From Rhizobium johnstonii 3841 (GTDB lineage: Bacteria > Pseudomonadota > Alphaproteobacteria > Rhizobiales > Rhizobiaceae), in the NCBI RefSeq assembly GCF_000009265.1, contig NC_008384.1, positions 186,001 to 250,000 on the forward strand: DNA of 64,000 bases, read 5' to 3'. Of the stretch, positions 44,063 through 53,997 are shown piece after piece. The notes beneath the pieces were generated by a model. The model was not told where the DNA came from. It worked only from the letters and a program-made list of their open reading frames with translations, and made no database searches. Position numbers and translations under genes: made by a program. Positions within the stretch are counted from its first letter, which is position 1. The number at the start of each line of letters is the position of its first letter.

Positions 44063-44866
44063 TCACTTCGGAAAGAGGAACGTTACCGCGACGCGGAAGC
44101 CGAGTCCTTCCGGGCCATTGTCTGGAGCCGCCGCCCAATATCGTATGCCCGCCGTCAGGCTGATTGGCTGCTTATCGATGGTGATCAGCTTGGCGACTGC
44201 GAAGTTGATCGGAACCGACCAGTCGTTCGTTTCCCAGTTATATGTCGACTCCGTATTCAGCGAGAACGTCCAGGCGTCCTTGGTCGTGTAGGAGAGGAAC
44301 GGCTGGAGGAACGTCGAACTCACATCCTCCCGGTCGCTTTGACCAGCGAAGGACCAGATGTGGTTGCCGAGAAAGCCGTAAGTCCAGGGGCCGTCCTGCT
44401 TAAGGACGACCGCTGTCGGACCCGCACCCCACTTGCCGCTTCCGAGGAGCTCGTCCGTCGCCGTCGGCAGCAGGAACACGGGGCCGACGCCCCAGACGAT
44501 GCCGCTCTCGGTCGGCTTGGACGGCGAGAAGAAGAAGCTTTGCGTGGTGTCGCCCAGACCGAACTGCGTTCCCGACGGTCCGGCAATGTCGTTCTGCCAT
44601 GTGACTGGCAGGATGGTGCGCGAGATGACGTTCCAGTCCTCGTTTATCTTGAAGGGAATGACCGGTTGAATGTTCAGCGTCGCCTTGTCGCCGTCGTCTG
44701 GACCATAGCCGTGATCGTAGTTGAACTGGAACGGGACGCTGATGAGCGAGGCTATCGGATTGGAAAGCTTCTTCGCCAGGTCTTCACTCGACTGGGCGGC
44801 TGCCGTCCCTGTCCAGACACCGAGCGGCGCGACAACCAGTACTACCCAAGAAGCGACTTTCTTCAT
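44063..44866 (-). CDS. Outer-membrane beta-barrel protein, transporter-like 1
   Basis: A 267-aa exported protein: signal peptide (ASWVVLVVAPLGVWTGTAAA), then about ten alternating amphipathic strands ending in a C-terminal aromatic/basic residue pair. It resembles the neuromedin-U/MetA-phenol-pathway type outer-membrane family (ISVPFQFNYDHGYGP; LNIQPVIPFKINEDWNVISR). The ATG at 44866 has GGAGG upstream. About 230 bp separate it from the next barrel gene, so it may be a separate unit. Confidence 0.75.
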   Translation of the reverse strand: MKKVASWVVLVVAPLGVWTGTAAAQSSEDLAKKLSNPIASLISVPFQFNYDHGYGPDDGDKATLNIQPVIPFKINEDWNVISRTILPVTWQNDIAGPSGTQFGLGDTTQSFFFSPSKPTESGIVWGVGPVFLLPTATDELLGSGKWGAGPTAVVLKQDGPWTYGFLGNHIWSFAGQSDREDVSSTFLQPFLSYTTKDAWTFSLNTESTYNWETNDWSVPINFAVAKLITIDKQPISLTAGIRYWAAAPDNGPEGLGFRVAVTFLFPK

Positions 44867-45097
44867 CAAGGCCTCCATGATCCGATTGAACCCAGCCCGC
44901 AAGGCAGGCTTCCTCCGAAATGAAACCATATCCCCCGGATCGATGCTGTTGGATACCGAACTGTGAGCCGCTGTCACGGCGGCTCTCTGCTTCCTGGGAG
45001 ACGTCGTTGTCCCGGCTCCTCGAGGACAACAGGTGTTCAAAAGGTGAGCATACTGGAAGGATAATCGCTAACAGTACGAAGTTCGCCAGTCCGCCCG

Positions 45098-45886
45098 TTA
45101 GAACCGGATGGCGACCCCGAAGATCGGCCCCTGCTGGACGACGTCAAAGACGAACCCGTCATTATCGTAATTGACGCCGAGTGCACGATATCCGGCGACC
45201 GCTGAGATGGTGTCGTTGAACTTGTAGCCGAGGCCCAACGCCACATCCCAGTCGATATCGGCGCCGCCGGCGCCCAGTAGGCCCCACCCCGTGACATAGA
45301 TTTCCGGCGTGAAGAAGTAATTTCCTCGGACGCCCGCAACGGCATCGACCCACGTGGCGCTGTCTTCGACATCCACTCCGGCCAGAATGCCGCCATTGAA
45401 TGAGATCTCGGTTTTGGCCGACCAGACCTTCATGCCGCCGACCACGTCGAGGTGGCCATTTTGGTCTTCGAGTATGGCGTAACCGACGCCAAGAAATCCC
45501 GCGAAGGTCTTCGACGTCACATCGACGCTGTCGGCAAGGATGCCGGCCGGCGTGTCGGCATCGGCACCCAGCTTGGTGTAGATCACGTCACCAACGATGC
45601 TGAAGCGATCGTATCTTGCTTCGCCTGCCGCCATGAAAGCGAAGTCGAGGTTATTGAGGATATCGCCGAAATCCGCGTCGACATGAACTTCCGGCAGCCC
45701 AAACTGCCCAATATCGCCGGATAGGCCGGCAGCCCAGAAATATGGAGCGAAGGTGAATTCCCAGCCGCTCTGGCTCTCGACAGTTTTTGCTTCCGGCGTG
45801 AGCGGCGTGACATCGGCGGCATTGCCGACCGACGCCGCGGAGATGCCAGCCAGCAACAGAATGGCACGCAAGTATATGGCTTTCAT
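45098..45886 (-). CDS. Outer-membrane beta-barrel protein 2
   Basis: A 262-aa protein with a signal peptide (residues 1-23, AILLLAGISAASVGNA) and about eight antiparallel strands ending in Phe (GPIFGVAIRF), the outer-membrane insertion signal. Segments such as FAPYFWAAGLSGDIG and ALGLGYKFNDTISAVAGYR are typical of OmpW/opacity-like porins. Ligand unknown. It lies 90 bp after the octahaem gene on the same strand. Confidence 0.78.
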   Translation of the reverse strand: MKAIYLRAILLLAGISAASVGNAADVTPLTPEAKTVESQSGWEFTFAPYFWAAGLSGDIGQFGLPEVHVDADFGDILNNLDFAFMAAGEARYDRFSIVGDVIYTKLGADADTPAGILADSVDVTSKTFAGFLGVGYAILEDQNGHLDVVGGMKVWSAKTEISFNGGILAGVDVEDSATWVDAVAGVRGNYFFTPEIYVTGWGLLGAGGADIDWDVALGLGYKFNDTISAVAGYRALGVNYDNDGFVFDVVQQGPIFGVAIRF

Positions 45887-45976
45887 GAGAATCCCCCGAT
45901 CTCGTTTATCGCCTCGGCACTGCTGTCCCGAGTCGGCACTGTGCAGCGAGAAGTAGATTTGAACAAGCTTAAATAC

Positions 45977-48226
45977 CTATTTTCCGTTGATCTCCTGCTT
46001 CAACTGCCCGATGAGGCCTGAGAGCTGCTGGTCCTCAGGTCTCAGTCGCGCCAGATCCTCCGCGTGTTTCAGCGCCTCCGGCAAGCGTCGAAGCTTGAGA
46101 CTGTATTGCAGTGCCAGGCCCACGATATCGGCGTCTCCACCCGCTGCCCAACCATCGAGCCTGTCCAATGCCTCCCCCGTCCGGCCAGCGGAATCGAGAG
46201 CGACGGCAAAGGTCGTCTTGTAGCGGGAGTTTTGCGGATCCAGCCGCACCGCTTCTTGGAGTTCCGTGATAGCCTCGGTCAATGCCTGCTTGCGCACCAG
46301 CGACAGCGCATGTCCGTAACGCAGATCCGCGCGCTCAGGCGCGATCCGGATCGCTTCGGCATAAGTCTGCTCCGACAGGTCGTTCCGGCCTGTGGCGCGG
46401 TAGAATTCCGCGAGATTGATGCGCATTGCCTCCAGTGTCGGGTCGAGAAAAATCGCCCGTCGAAAGGCGGCTTCGGCCTCGGCCGTACGCTGTCGAGCAA
46501 ACAGGAAGACGCCATAATTGCTTTGTGTTTCGGCGACGTCGGCATTCGTTTCGACATAGGCGCGCAGGTCCGCGACAGCCGTTTCGAAATTGCCGCGCTG
46601 ATTGCCGAAGAGCTCGGGCGGGGTGCTTGCGAGTGCATTCGCGGCAGCAACGCGCACCGCGCGCGTCGCATCGCCAAGCAGGTTGCCGATCGCCTCCAGC
46701 CTCTGCTCCGGCGGAATATTGCCTGCTGCTTCCGCAGCGCCGAGCCTTGCGAGCGGATCTGCATCGGCTGCGGCCGTTCGAATGTCGGTGGCGACATCCA
46801 CGCCGCTAATTCCACTCAGTGCGGCGATGGCGCTGCCCCTGACAATTCCTGCCTGGTCCTGGTCACCGACAAGCGCGCGCAGAGCCTCAATCGCGGTCTG
46901 ATCGCTTTTCGCAGCTCCGGCGAAGGCATGGGCGATCGACGCGCGCTTGCGCCATTGCGTTCCGTACCATCCGTCCATTGTCTCGGTTGCCCAATCATCG
47001 GTTCTGCCGACATGGCAGGTCGTGCACGCATTCGGCGTTCCGAGGCTTGCCGATAGATCGGGCCGGGGGATGACGAAGGAGTGGTCGCGGCGCGGATCGA
47101 CCTTCATGTAGGTGCGTTCCGGCATGTGGCAGTTGGCGCATTGTGCCCCGGTCGAACCGGCCTGGTGGTGGGTATGCGCGGGAGTGTCGAACAGCCCGCT
47201 CGGATCCTGGTTGACGAAGCGCTCCGGCTTCGTCTCGGCATGGCATTGCGTGCAGAGCGCATTGCCTTCGACCTTAAGCCCGGCCTCGTGCGGCCGATGA
47301 CAGTCGAGACATGTCACACCGGCCCTTGCCATCTTGCTTTGCTGAAACGAGCCATACTCGAAGACCTCGTCGAGGATCTGCCCGTCCGGGAAATAGAGGT
47401 CCTGCCGGAGCAGGTCAGGGGAGAAATAGTCGAGAAAGGGCTTTCCCGGTTGATAGCCGTCCAGCAGCTTGGTGCGCCTGGCATGGCAGGCAAAGCAGAT
47501 GCCGGCATCGACTTTCGGCAGACCTGTATCCAGCTTGACGGAGGATGAGGCGTTGCCCGATTGCGCCGAAGCGACGTGCTTGGCTCCGGGGCCGTGACAG
47601 GACTGACAGCCGATGCTGGTGGCGACGTAGGTCGACTTGTATGCGTTGGTCTGCGGTTGAAACTTCGCCTTAGGATCGGTCGAATGACAATCGATGCAGG
47701 TGCGGTTCCAGCGATAAAAAGGTCCTGTCCAATGATAGGTCGATCCGGGTTTGGCCGGGGTGCCGTTGCCGAGCCAGAACCATTGCCGTCTGACCGTATC
47801 CCAGGCGATGTCGAGAGCCTGCAGCCGTCCTCCCCCGATGTCGACGAGGTATTGCTGCAGGGGCTCGTAGGCGAAGGTGTATTTGATTTCGAACTCGGCT
47901 TGGCCGCCGTCCGCTCCCTCGGTGCCGACGAAGAAACGACCATCGCGACGGGTGAAGGTGGTGACGACGTCGTCATGGTCGAACCGGGTGTTGTTGAAAT
48001 CGCCGCGCACTGTTTCGTGGTCAGCCAGCGCCATCGCCTTTGCATGGTGGGATTTCGAAAAAGCCGCGGCCTGATCGGCATGGCAGGCTGCGCACGTCCT
48101 TTCGTCCACGAAACCCTCATGGATCGATATCTGCGGGTCGGCCCCGGATGTCGAGATGTCGTCGGTCGCAAGGCTGCGCCCGGCAGGCGCGAGCAACAGG
48201 AAAAGCAGGACCGCTATTCGTCCCAT
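45977..48226 (-). CDS. Octahaem c-type cytochrome with HEAT and TPR repeats
   Basis: A 749-aa exported protein. After the signal peptide there are eight CXXCH motifs (CAACH, CIDCH, CQSCH, CFACH, CLDCH, CTQCH, CANCH, CTTCH) in the first 430 residues, so eight haems are expected. Next come HEAT-like helical repeats (residues 440-560) and three to five TPR units (about 560-740; NYGVFLFARQRTAEAEAAF, AEAIRIAPERADLRYGHALS). Multihaem-TPR proteins of this type are thought to work in periplasmic electron transfer. The ATG at 48226 is taken because a signal sequence begins there. Confidence 0.88.
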   Translation of the reverse strand: MGRIAVLLFLLLAPAGRSLATDDISTSGADPQISIHEGFVDERTCAACHADQAAAFSKSHHAKAMALADHETVRGDFNNTRFDHDDVVTTFTRRDGRFFVGTEGADGGQAEFEIKYTFAYEPLQQYLVDIGGGRLQALDIAWDTVRRQWFWLGNGTPAKPGSTYHWTGPFYRWNRTCIDCHSTDPKAKFQPQTNAYKSTYVATSIGCQSCHGPGAKHVASAQSGNASSSVKLDTGLPKVDAGICFACHARRTKLLDGYQPGKPFLDYFSPDLLRQDLYFPDGQILDEVFEYGSFQQSKMARAGVTCLDCHRPHEAGLKVEGNALCTQCHAETKPERFVNQDPSGLFDTPAHTHHQAGSTGAQCANCHMPERTYMKVDPRRDHSFVIPRPDLSASLGTPNACTTCHVGRTDDWATETMDGWYGTQWRKRASIAHAFAGAAKSDQTAIEALRALVGDQDQAGIVRGSAIAALSGISGVDVATDIRTAAADADPLARLGAAEAAGNIPPEQRLEAIGNLLGDATRAVRVAAANALASTPPELFGNQRGNFETAVADLRAYVETNADVAETQSNYGVFLFARQRTAEAEAAFRRAIFLDPTLEAMRINLAEFYRATGRNDLSEQTYAEAIRIAPERADLRYGHALSLVRKQALTEAITELQEAVRLDPQNSRYKTTFAVALDSAGRTGEALDRLDGWAAGGDADIVGLALQYSLKLRRLPEALKHAEDLARLRPEDQQLSGLIGQLKQEINGK

Positions 48227-48324
48227 TGCTGCTGACCGAACAGATGCTGCCACTCAATCGCTCCCTGTTGACGTTTGAGAAGATCGGGCCGCCATGGTTC
48301 AAACCTCTGGCGTGAGGCGCAATC

Positions 48325-49335
48325 CTAATCCTTGAACACTTGTTTCCAGTCGGCCTTCATATCGACGACAGTCCAGCCGGTGATCGCGGCCGCATCGAGC
48401 GCCTTGTCGAGGCGGCCGAACTCTGTATCGCGGTCGTAGGCATATTCACGCTCCGCATCGGTGTGATGGATCAGCACGCCGAGCCTGGCAGGTGCGCCTG
48501 CCATGGTCGTCCATTGCAGCATTTCGAGATCTCCGTCGGAATTGCCGAAGGCGGCAATCGGCCGCCGGCCGATCTGCTGGTTGATCCCGACGGGTTTGCC
48601 GGCCTTGTCGTCGATGAAATTGACTTCGGGAAGCCGATAGAGGGTCGGCGTGTCGTCCTGCATCCTGAATTCGGTCTTGATCGACGAGCCGATGACCTGC
48701 TCGGGCGGGACGCCGTAGACTTTCTCCGCCCATGGCCGCATGAACTCTATGCCTCCGCCTGAAACGATGAAGGTCTTGAAACCGTTGGTGCGGAAATAGG
48801 CGAGAAGCTCGACCATCGGCTGGTAGACGAGTTCGGTGTAGGGCCGCTTGAACTTGGGGTCACGGGCCGAAGCGAGCCAATCGGTCACGATCTTCTGGAA
48901 ATCGCTGCTGGTCATTCCGGCATGCGTGGTCATGATGAGCTCGACGAGGCCCTTTTCGCCCGACGCCGCGAGCGACTTCATGTCGCCGTCAAGCACCGCC
49001 TTGAATGGCTGCGTCTCCTTCCATTCCGGATGCTGCGGAGCAAGCGTCTTCACGCGGTCCAAAGCGAAGGCCAATTGGACGTACATGGGGTGCTCGACCC
49101 ACAGGGTGCCGTCATTGTCGAATACGGCGATCCGTTCGGTTTCCGGGACGAAGTCGGGCGATCCCTGCCCAGTGACCTTTTCGACGAAAGAGACGATGGC
49201 AACCTTCGAGGCGGTATCGTTCCAGGAAGGCAAAGGATCGCTTTGAGCGAATGCAGAAGTGGCATGAACCAGTGCGACACCGAGCGCAATGATCATCAGG
49301 CAGATCAATCGCGGCGCCGAGCGGACAAAAGACAT
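48325..49335 (-). CDS. Periplasmic HAD-superfamily phosphatase
   Basis: A 336-aa HAD-like hydrolase with an N-terminal signal (LICLMIIALGVALVHATSAF). Motif I is AVFDNDGTLW (nucleophile Asp and second Asp), motif II is FIVSGGG, then an invariant Lys region, and motif III/IV is AAFGNSDGDLEML. All four motifs are intact. As an exported phosphatase it might dephosphorylate a periplasmic substrate together with the neighbouring sulfatase. It ends 77 bp downstream of the sulfatase stop, same strand. Confidence 0.88.
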   Translation of the reverse strand: MSFVRSAPRLICLMIIALGVALVHATSAFAQSDPLPSWNDTASKVAIVSFVEKVTGQGSPDFVPETERIAVFDNDGTLWVEHPMYVQLAFALDRVKTLAPQHPEWKETQPFKAVLDGDMKSLAASGEKGLVELIMTTHAGMTSSDFQKIVTDWLASARDPKFKRPYTELVYQPMVELLAYFRTNGFKTFIVSGGGIEFMRPWAEKVYGVPPEQVIGSSIKTEFRMQDDTPTLYRLPEVNFIDDKAGKPVGINQQIGRRPIAAFGNSDGDLEMLQWTTMAGAPARLGVLIHHTDAEREYAYDRDTEFGRLDKALDAAAITGWTVVDMKADWKQVFKD

Positions 49336-49411
49336 CGGTCATCCTCCGGGGTTGGCAACAGGGAGAAACAGAATATGGGCGGCGACCCCTCGCAGAGCCG
49401 CCGCTCTTCGA

Positions 49412-51082
49412 TCAGTTCCCGGTCGGGAGGGTGAGCGTCACACCATCCTTGGCGAGCTGATCACGCACCCACTGAAAGCGCTCGTAGTTCGAGAGCGTGA
49501 TCGGACCCGTGTAGCCGACGCTTTGCATCTTTCTTGGAGGATACTTGACGTAAGTCGCCATGATTTTCTGGAGTTCTTCGCCCATGACAACGCCCATCCA
49601 TGTACGTTCAGTGAAGTTGTTCATGAAAATGTCGTAGCGCTCCTGCGGATCCTGCCAGAGGTCGAAGACCTGGGGAACCGTTGCCACGTATTTGTCCGGG
49701 CCTTTCCAGCCGAGATTGGAATCGACTGCCAGTCCGCCGGTCTGCGCTCCGTCGTCGCCGCGAAGATTGAACGCAAACTTGTAGTTATTGACCCTGATGG
49801 CACCTGGCGACAGCTCATTTTCGGTGAAATAGAACCATGATTTCCGTTCCGATTTCCCCGTGCCGAGGAGGATCGGCGACATGTCGTAGCTGTCGAAAAT
49901 GATCGGCTTGTTTTCGCGGTCCTCGGTGGGAAGGGGGACCGCGCCGACGGCAGCGAATGTCGCCATCAGATCGAGACCACCGACAATGTCGTGGTTCTTG
50001 GTGCGGGGTTTGATCTTACCGGGCCAGACGGCGATCGCAGGGACGCGATTGCCGCCCTCGCGCAATGTACCCTTCGTGCCACGCAACGGCGTGTACCCAG
50101 CGTCCGGATAGACGTCCTGCCAAGCACCATTGTCCGTGGTGTAGAAGACCAGTGTGTTCCGGTCCATCCCCGTTTCACGCAGCTTGTCCATGATCCGGCC
50201 TATACGGGTGTCGAGTTCCACGATCGAGTCGGCATACTTGCTCTTCGACAGTGACTTGTGCTCGAATTCCGGCGCCGGCATATTTGGCTGGTGCACCTTC
50301 ATGAAGTTCACGTTGATATAGAAGGGCTCATCCGGCTTCTTTGCGGCTTCGTCGAGAAATTCGACGGCTGCCTTTTCGACATAGCTGTCGAAGTAGGGGA
50401 TGCCGACAACGCCTTCCTTGCCGTCGATAATCGGGGTGTCGACATATTGACCGTTGACCTTGAAATCTTCAGTGACAGGTCCCCCGGCCTTGCCGGAAAG
50501 CGCCCCCTTCGTCACCCTTTGGAACATCTCCCGCAGCTTCGGATCCATATCCGGAAACCAGGTGGGGTCGGCATAGGTATAGGCATTCAGATGGTAGAGG
50601 CCGGCGTACCGCATCTCGTCATAGCCTTGCGCAATCGGCAGGGCGTAATCCGCTTCGCCGAGATGCCATTTGCCGGTGAAGTAGGTGTGATAGCCACCAC
50701 GTTTCAGCACAGATGCTAGCGTCCATTCCGCTGCCGGCAAGCCACCGCCCTGTCCTTGAAAGGCAACTGTCGTCATGCCGCTGCGGTTCGGAATGCGTCC
50801 CGTCTGCATGGCGGCGCGGCCGGGCGTACAGCTCGGCTGGGCGTAGAAGGAGAAGAAGGTCATGCCGTCTTCCGCCAGTTTGTCGATGTTCGGGGTCGGC
50901 ATCCCGCGACCTTCACCGCCGCCATAGGGGCCGAGGTCGCCGTAGCCGGTATCATCGGAAACGATGAACAGGATGTTGGGTTTTCGTTGGGTGTCCTGCG
51001 CTTGCATGGGCGAGGCCGCGCACCAGAGAATGGTGGATGAAGCCAATGCTCCGATGTAGCGGATAAGGATTCTGCCGTTCAT
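49412..51082 (-). CDS. Arylsulfatase-type sulfatase (Cys type)
   Basis: A 556-aa type I sulfatase with an N-terminal signal (residues 8-28). The metal site begins FIVSDDTGYGDLG, the formylglycine motif is CTPGRAAMQTGR with Cys near residue 85, then GKWHLGE and DNGAW for the rest of the active site. The Cys must be oxidised to formylglycine by a maturation enzyme not seen in the window. The ATG at 51082 has GGAGGG upstream. It is the first gene of the minus-strand envelope set and divergent from the histidine kinase across about 300 bp of promoter DNA. Confidence 0.94.
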   Translation of the reverse strand: MNGRILIRYIGALASSTILWCAASPMQAQDTQRKPNILFIVSDDTGYGDLGPYGGGEGRGMPTPNIDKLAEDGMTFFSFYAQPSCTPGRAAMQTGRIPNRSGMTTVAFQGQGGGLPAAEWTLASVLKRGGYHTYFTGKWHLGEADYALPIAQGYDEMRYAGLYHLNAYTYADPTWFPDMDPKLREMFQRVTKGALSGKAGGPVTEDFKVNGQYVDTPIIDGKEGVVGIPYFDSYVEKAAVEFLDEAAKKPDEPFYINVNFMKVHQPNMPAPEFEHKSLSKSKYADSIVELDTRIGRIMDKLRETGMDRNTLVFYTTDNGAWQDVYPDAGYTPLRGTKGTLREGGNRVPAIAVWPGKIKPRTKNHDIVGGLDLMATFAAVGAVPLPTEDRENKPIIFDSYDMSPILLGTGKSERKSWFYFTENELSPGAIRVNNYKFAFNLRGDDGAQTGGLAVDSNLGWKGPDKYVATVPQVFDLWQDPQERYDIFMNNFTERTWMGVVMGEELQKIMATYVKYPPRKMQSVGYTGPITLSNYERFQWVRDQLAKDGVTLTLPTGN

Positions 51083-51382
51083 TTCAAATCCCTCCGTTGC
51101 CGTTCGGTTGAATGACGGAGCCGCTCGCGGCAAAGCGCCCCGATCGCATGCGTCGTTCAATTGGACTGCTTTGAAAATGAAGAACCTGCTGGAGCTGCCT
51201 CCGGCAGGGTTGCGAGGCCGGCAGCATCTCTGCCCCGGCCCGCTGAACTTTAGCGAATGCTGCCTTCGCCCGATATTGTACTTTAGGGAATCTCTTCATG
51301 CGGTGGCAATCGACAGTAGTAATGCGCAGATGACGCCGCAGCGAGAAGCTGTTATTGTCGCCCGGCTTTGGGGGGAAAGCAG

Positions 51383-53269
51383 ATGGGCTTGGGCGAATGG
51401 TCAGGTCGATTTTGCTGCACTGCCTTTTTGTTGGCGGTTGTCGCCATAAGTCTGTCCAGTCGCCATGCCTCAGCCTCCGACACCTCGATTGCCAACCGGG
51501 TTCCCCGGGTCCTCGTTCTTTATCCTTATGATGAGAGGATCGCGGCGACGACTGCTGCCGGAGAGGCGCTGCGGAGCCGACTGCTGGAGGCGACAAACGG
51601 CAAGATCGACCTGTTTTCAGAGTTCCTGGATCTCTCGCGGTTTCCGGAAGGTGACCATGTCGCGCGCATGGCACGATATCTCGGCGAGAAATACGCGCCG
51701 CGCCGCCCGGACGTAGTCGTCGCCCTCGGCAAGGAATCGGCGAGCTTCGTCACCGCGAACCGCGGCACGATCGCGCCTGGCGCAAAGATCGTCGCCGCCG
51801 GTTTCGGCACAGCCACCGCCGAGAAGATCAGCTTGCCGGATGACGTGATCGGAGCCTTCACGACATTCGACATTCTGAAGACGGCCGAAATGGCCCGCAG
51901 CCTGCAGCCCGATGCCCGCCACCTCTACATTGTCGGCGGTTCGTCCGACTTCGACCGCGGATGGTTGACGACTGCCCGCGCGGCTCTCGAGCAGTTCTCG
52001 AAGTCCTACGAGACGACCTATCTGGAAGATCTGACGATCGACGAGTTCGTCGAGCGGGCATCCCGTGTGCCGCCTGACAGCATCATCCTGGCATTGACGG
52101 TCTTCAAGGATCGGGAAGGGCGCAACTTCATTCCGCGCGACGCGATCGGGCAGATCGCAGCGACCGCCAGCGCGCCCGTCTACGGACCCTACGAGACCTA
52201 CATCGACCACGGTGTCGTCGGCGGCAATACCGTCACATTCGAAGCGCTGGGCCGCACCGTCGGCGACCTCGTCATCGATGCGATTGCCGGTAAGCCGGTG
52301 TCGGATCTCGAAGCGCCGCAGACCTATGTCGCCGATGCCCGGCAACTCCAGCGCTGGGGGCTCGCCGAAAAGGATCTGCCGCCGGGCACGATCCAGATGC
52401 ACAAGGAGAGGAGCCTCTGGGAGGAGCACTGGGTCGTGGTGGTGGCGGGGGGAGGCCTCGTGCTGGCGCAGGCCAGCATCATCTCGGTGCTCTTGCTCGA
52501 GCGGCGGCGCCGTCGCCGCGCCGAGCGCAACTCGCGTTTGCACCTGCTTGAAGCCGTCCATCTCAACCAGTCAGCGACAGCCGGAGCATTGTCCTCGTCG
52601 ATTGCCCACGAACTGAACCAGCCCCTCTCGGCCATTCGAAACAATGCCGAGGCAGCGTCGGTACTTCTTCGAAGCGAGAAGCCGGACCACGAACTGATCC
52701 AGCAGATTCTTCTCGACATCCAGGAGGACGATCAGCGTGCAGGCGATATCATCAGCCGGATGAGAGGATTGCTCAAGAAGAGAAACGAGATCGATTGGCA
52801 GGAGTTCGACCTCAACGATGTCACGTCGAGCGCGATCCACATCATTCATGGCGAGGCGGAACGCCGCGGAATCAAGCTGACATCAACCCAGCTGCCCGGC
52901 AAATTGCCGGTCCGTGCCGACAAGGTTCACGTGCAGCAGGTCATCCTCAATCTGGCGACCAACGCGATGGATTCCATGCTGGATGCCCTCCCGGCCGGGA
53001 GAACGCTCACCTTTGCAACGGGACTGGCGAACGAGAAGGTGGAGCTGCGGGTCTCAGACACCGGCGACGGCATCCCCAAGGAGAGGCTGAACAGCATCTT
53101 CGAGCCATTCTACACCACCAAACAAGCGGGGACGGGGCTCGGTCTCTCGATAGCCCGCGCTATTGTTGAGACCTATGGCGGCACCATCTGTGCCGACAAT
53201 CGGCCGGAAGGCGGCGCGGTCTTTCGGGTGGCATTGCCGCTCGCCCGCAGGCCGGAGCGATCGAGATGA
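51383..53269 (+). CDS. Sensor histidine kinase with ABC-receptor-like periplasmic domain
   Basis: A 628-aa kinase. An N-terminal signal/anchor helix is followed by a periplasmic domain (residues 40-330) like an ABC-type solute-binding protein (VLVLYPYDERIAATTAAGEA; RPDVVVALGKESASFV). Then come a membrane helix (VVVVAGGGLVLAQASIISVL), the phospho-acceptor His in SSIAHELNQPLSA, and the ATPase boxes (ATNAMDSM, DTGDGIPKE, GTGLGLS). The ATG at 51383 with GGGGGGAAAG is preferred to a TTG five codons earlier. Divergence from the sulfatase suggests that it senses a substrate or product of that cluster. Confidence 0.92.
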   Translation: MGLGEWSGRFCCTAFLLAVVAISLSSRHASASDTSIANRVPRVLVLYPYDERIAATTAAGEALRSRLLEATNGKIDLFSEFLDLSRFPEGDHVARMARYLGEKYAPRRPDVVVALGKESASFVTANRGTIAPGAKIVAAGFGTATAEKISLPDDVIGAFTTFDILKTAEMARSLQPDARHLYIVGGSSDFDRGWLTTARAALEQFSKSYETTYLEDLTIDEFVERASRVPPDSIILALTVFKDREGRNFIPRDAIGQIAATASAPVYGPYETYIDHGVVGGNTVTFEALGRTVGDLVIDAIAGKPVSDLEAPQTYVADARQLQRWGLAEKDLPPGTIQMHKERSLWEEHWVVVVAGGGLVLAQASIISVLLLERRRRRRAERNSRLHLLEAVHLNQSATAGALSSSIAHELNQPLSAIRNNAEAASVLLRSEKPDHELIQQILLDIQEDDQRAGDIISRMRGLLKKRNEIDWQEFDLNDVTSSAIHIIHGEAERRGIKLTSTQLPGKLPVRADKVHVQQVILNLATNAMDSMLDALPAGRTLTFATGLANEKVELRVSDTGDGIPKERLNSIFEPFYTTKQAGTGLGLSIARAIVETYGGTICADNRPEGGAVFRVALPLARRPERSR

Positions 53270-53898
53270 AACCGGTCATCCATATCGTCGATGACGACAA
53301 ATCCTACCGGACGGCGACCGCAAGGCTGCTTGCCGCACATGGTCTCAAGGTCGAAGCCTATGAATCCGGAGACCAGTTTCTCGCCGGCCTTTCCGCTTGC
53401 GAGCCGGGCTGTGTTCTCCTCGACCTCCAGATGCCCGGCCAGTCCGGCCTGCAGATCCAACGCCGGCTGTGCGAGCTGGCGCCGCTACTGCCGGTCGTGT
53501 TTCTCACGGGGGAAGGAGACATAAAGGCAAGCGTTGAGGCGATGAAGGCGGGCGCCAAGGATTTTCTGGAGAAGAGTTCGACTACGGCGGTATTGATGGA
53601 GGCGATCGATCGGGCGCTCATTCAATACGAAAGACAGCTGGCCGAACACGACCGCCTTCAAGCCCAGCGCACGCTGGTGGCGGGCCTCAGTCCGCGCGAG
53701 GCCGAAGTGTTCCGGTTCCTCATTCGCGGCCGTCTCAACAAGCAGATCGCTTATGCGCTCGGCATCTCGGAGCGGACGGTGAAGGTCCATCGCCATCAGG
53801 TCATGGATAAGCTTGGCGTACGCTCGCTGGCCGAGGCTGTGTCGATCGCCGCAAATATCGGCCTCATCGACCGGGATATGGCATCACCGGTGGGGTGA
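53266..53898 (+). CDS. LuxR/FixJ-type response regulator
   Basis: A 210-aa regulator: receiver domain (acidic IVDDDK, phospho-Asp in VLLDLQMPGQSG, Thr in VFLTGEG, Lys in GAKDFLEKS) and a C-terminal LuxR helix-turn-helix (LSPREAEVFRFLIRGRLNKQ then ISERTVKVHRHQVM). It overlaps the kinase by 4 bp, which makes it the cognate partner. It most likely activates the divergent sulfatase/cytochrome genes. Confidence 0.95.
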   Translation: MKPVIHIVDDDKSYRTATARLLAAHGLKVEAYESGDQFLAGLSACEPGCVLLDLQMPGQSGLQIQRRLCELAPLLPVVFLTGEGDIKASVEAMKAGAKDFLEKSSTTAVLMEAIDRALIQYERQLAEHDRLQAQRTLVAGLSPREAEVFRFLIRGRLNKQIAYALGISERTVKVHRHQVMDKLGVRSLAEAVSIAANIGLIDRDMASPVG

Positions 53899-53997
53899 TC
53901 GGCTCCTTCCCCTAAGGACAATATCAATCGACGTCCAAGCGGCCTAATTTGATCGGCAACCGTTAATCTCTCAAATGTTCGAAAGAGGGGGCATGAG

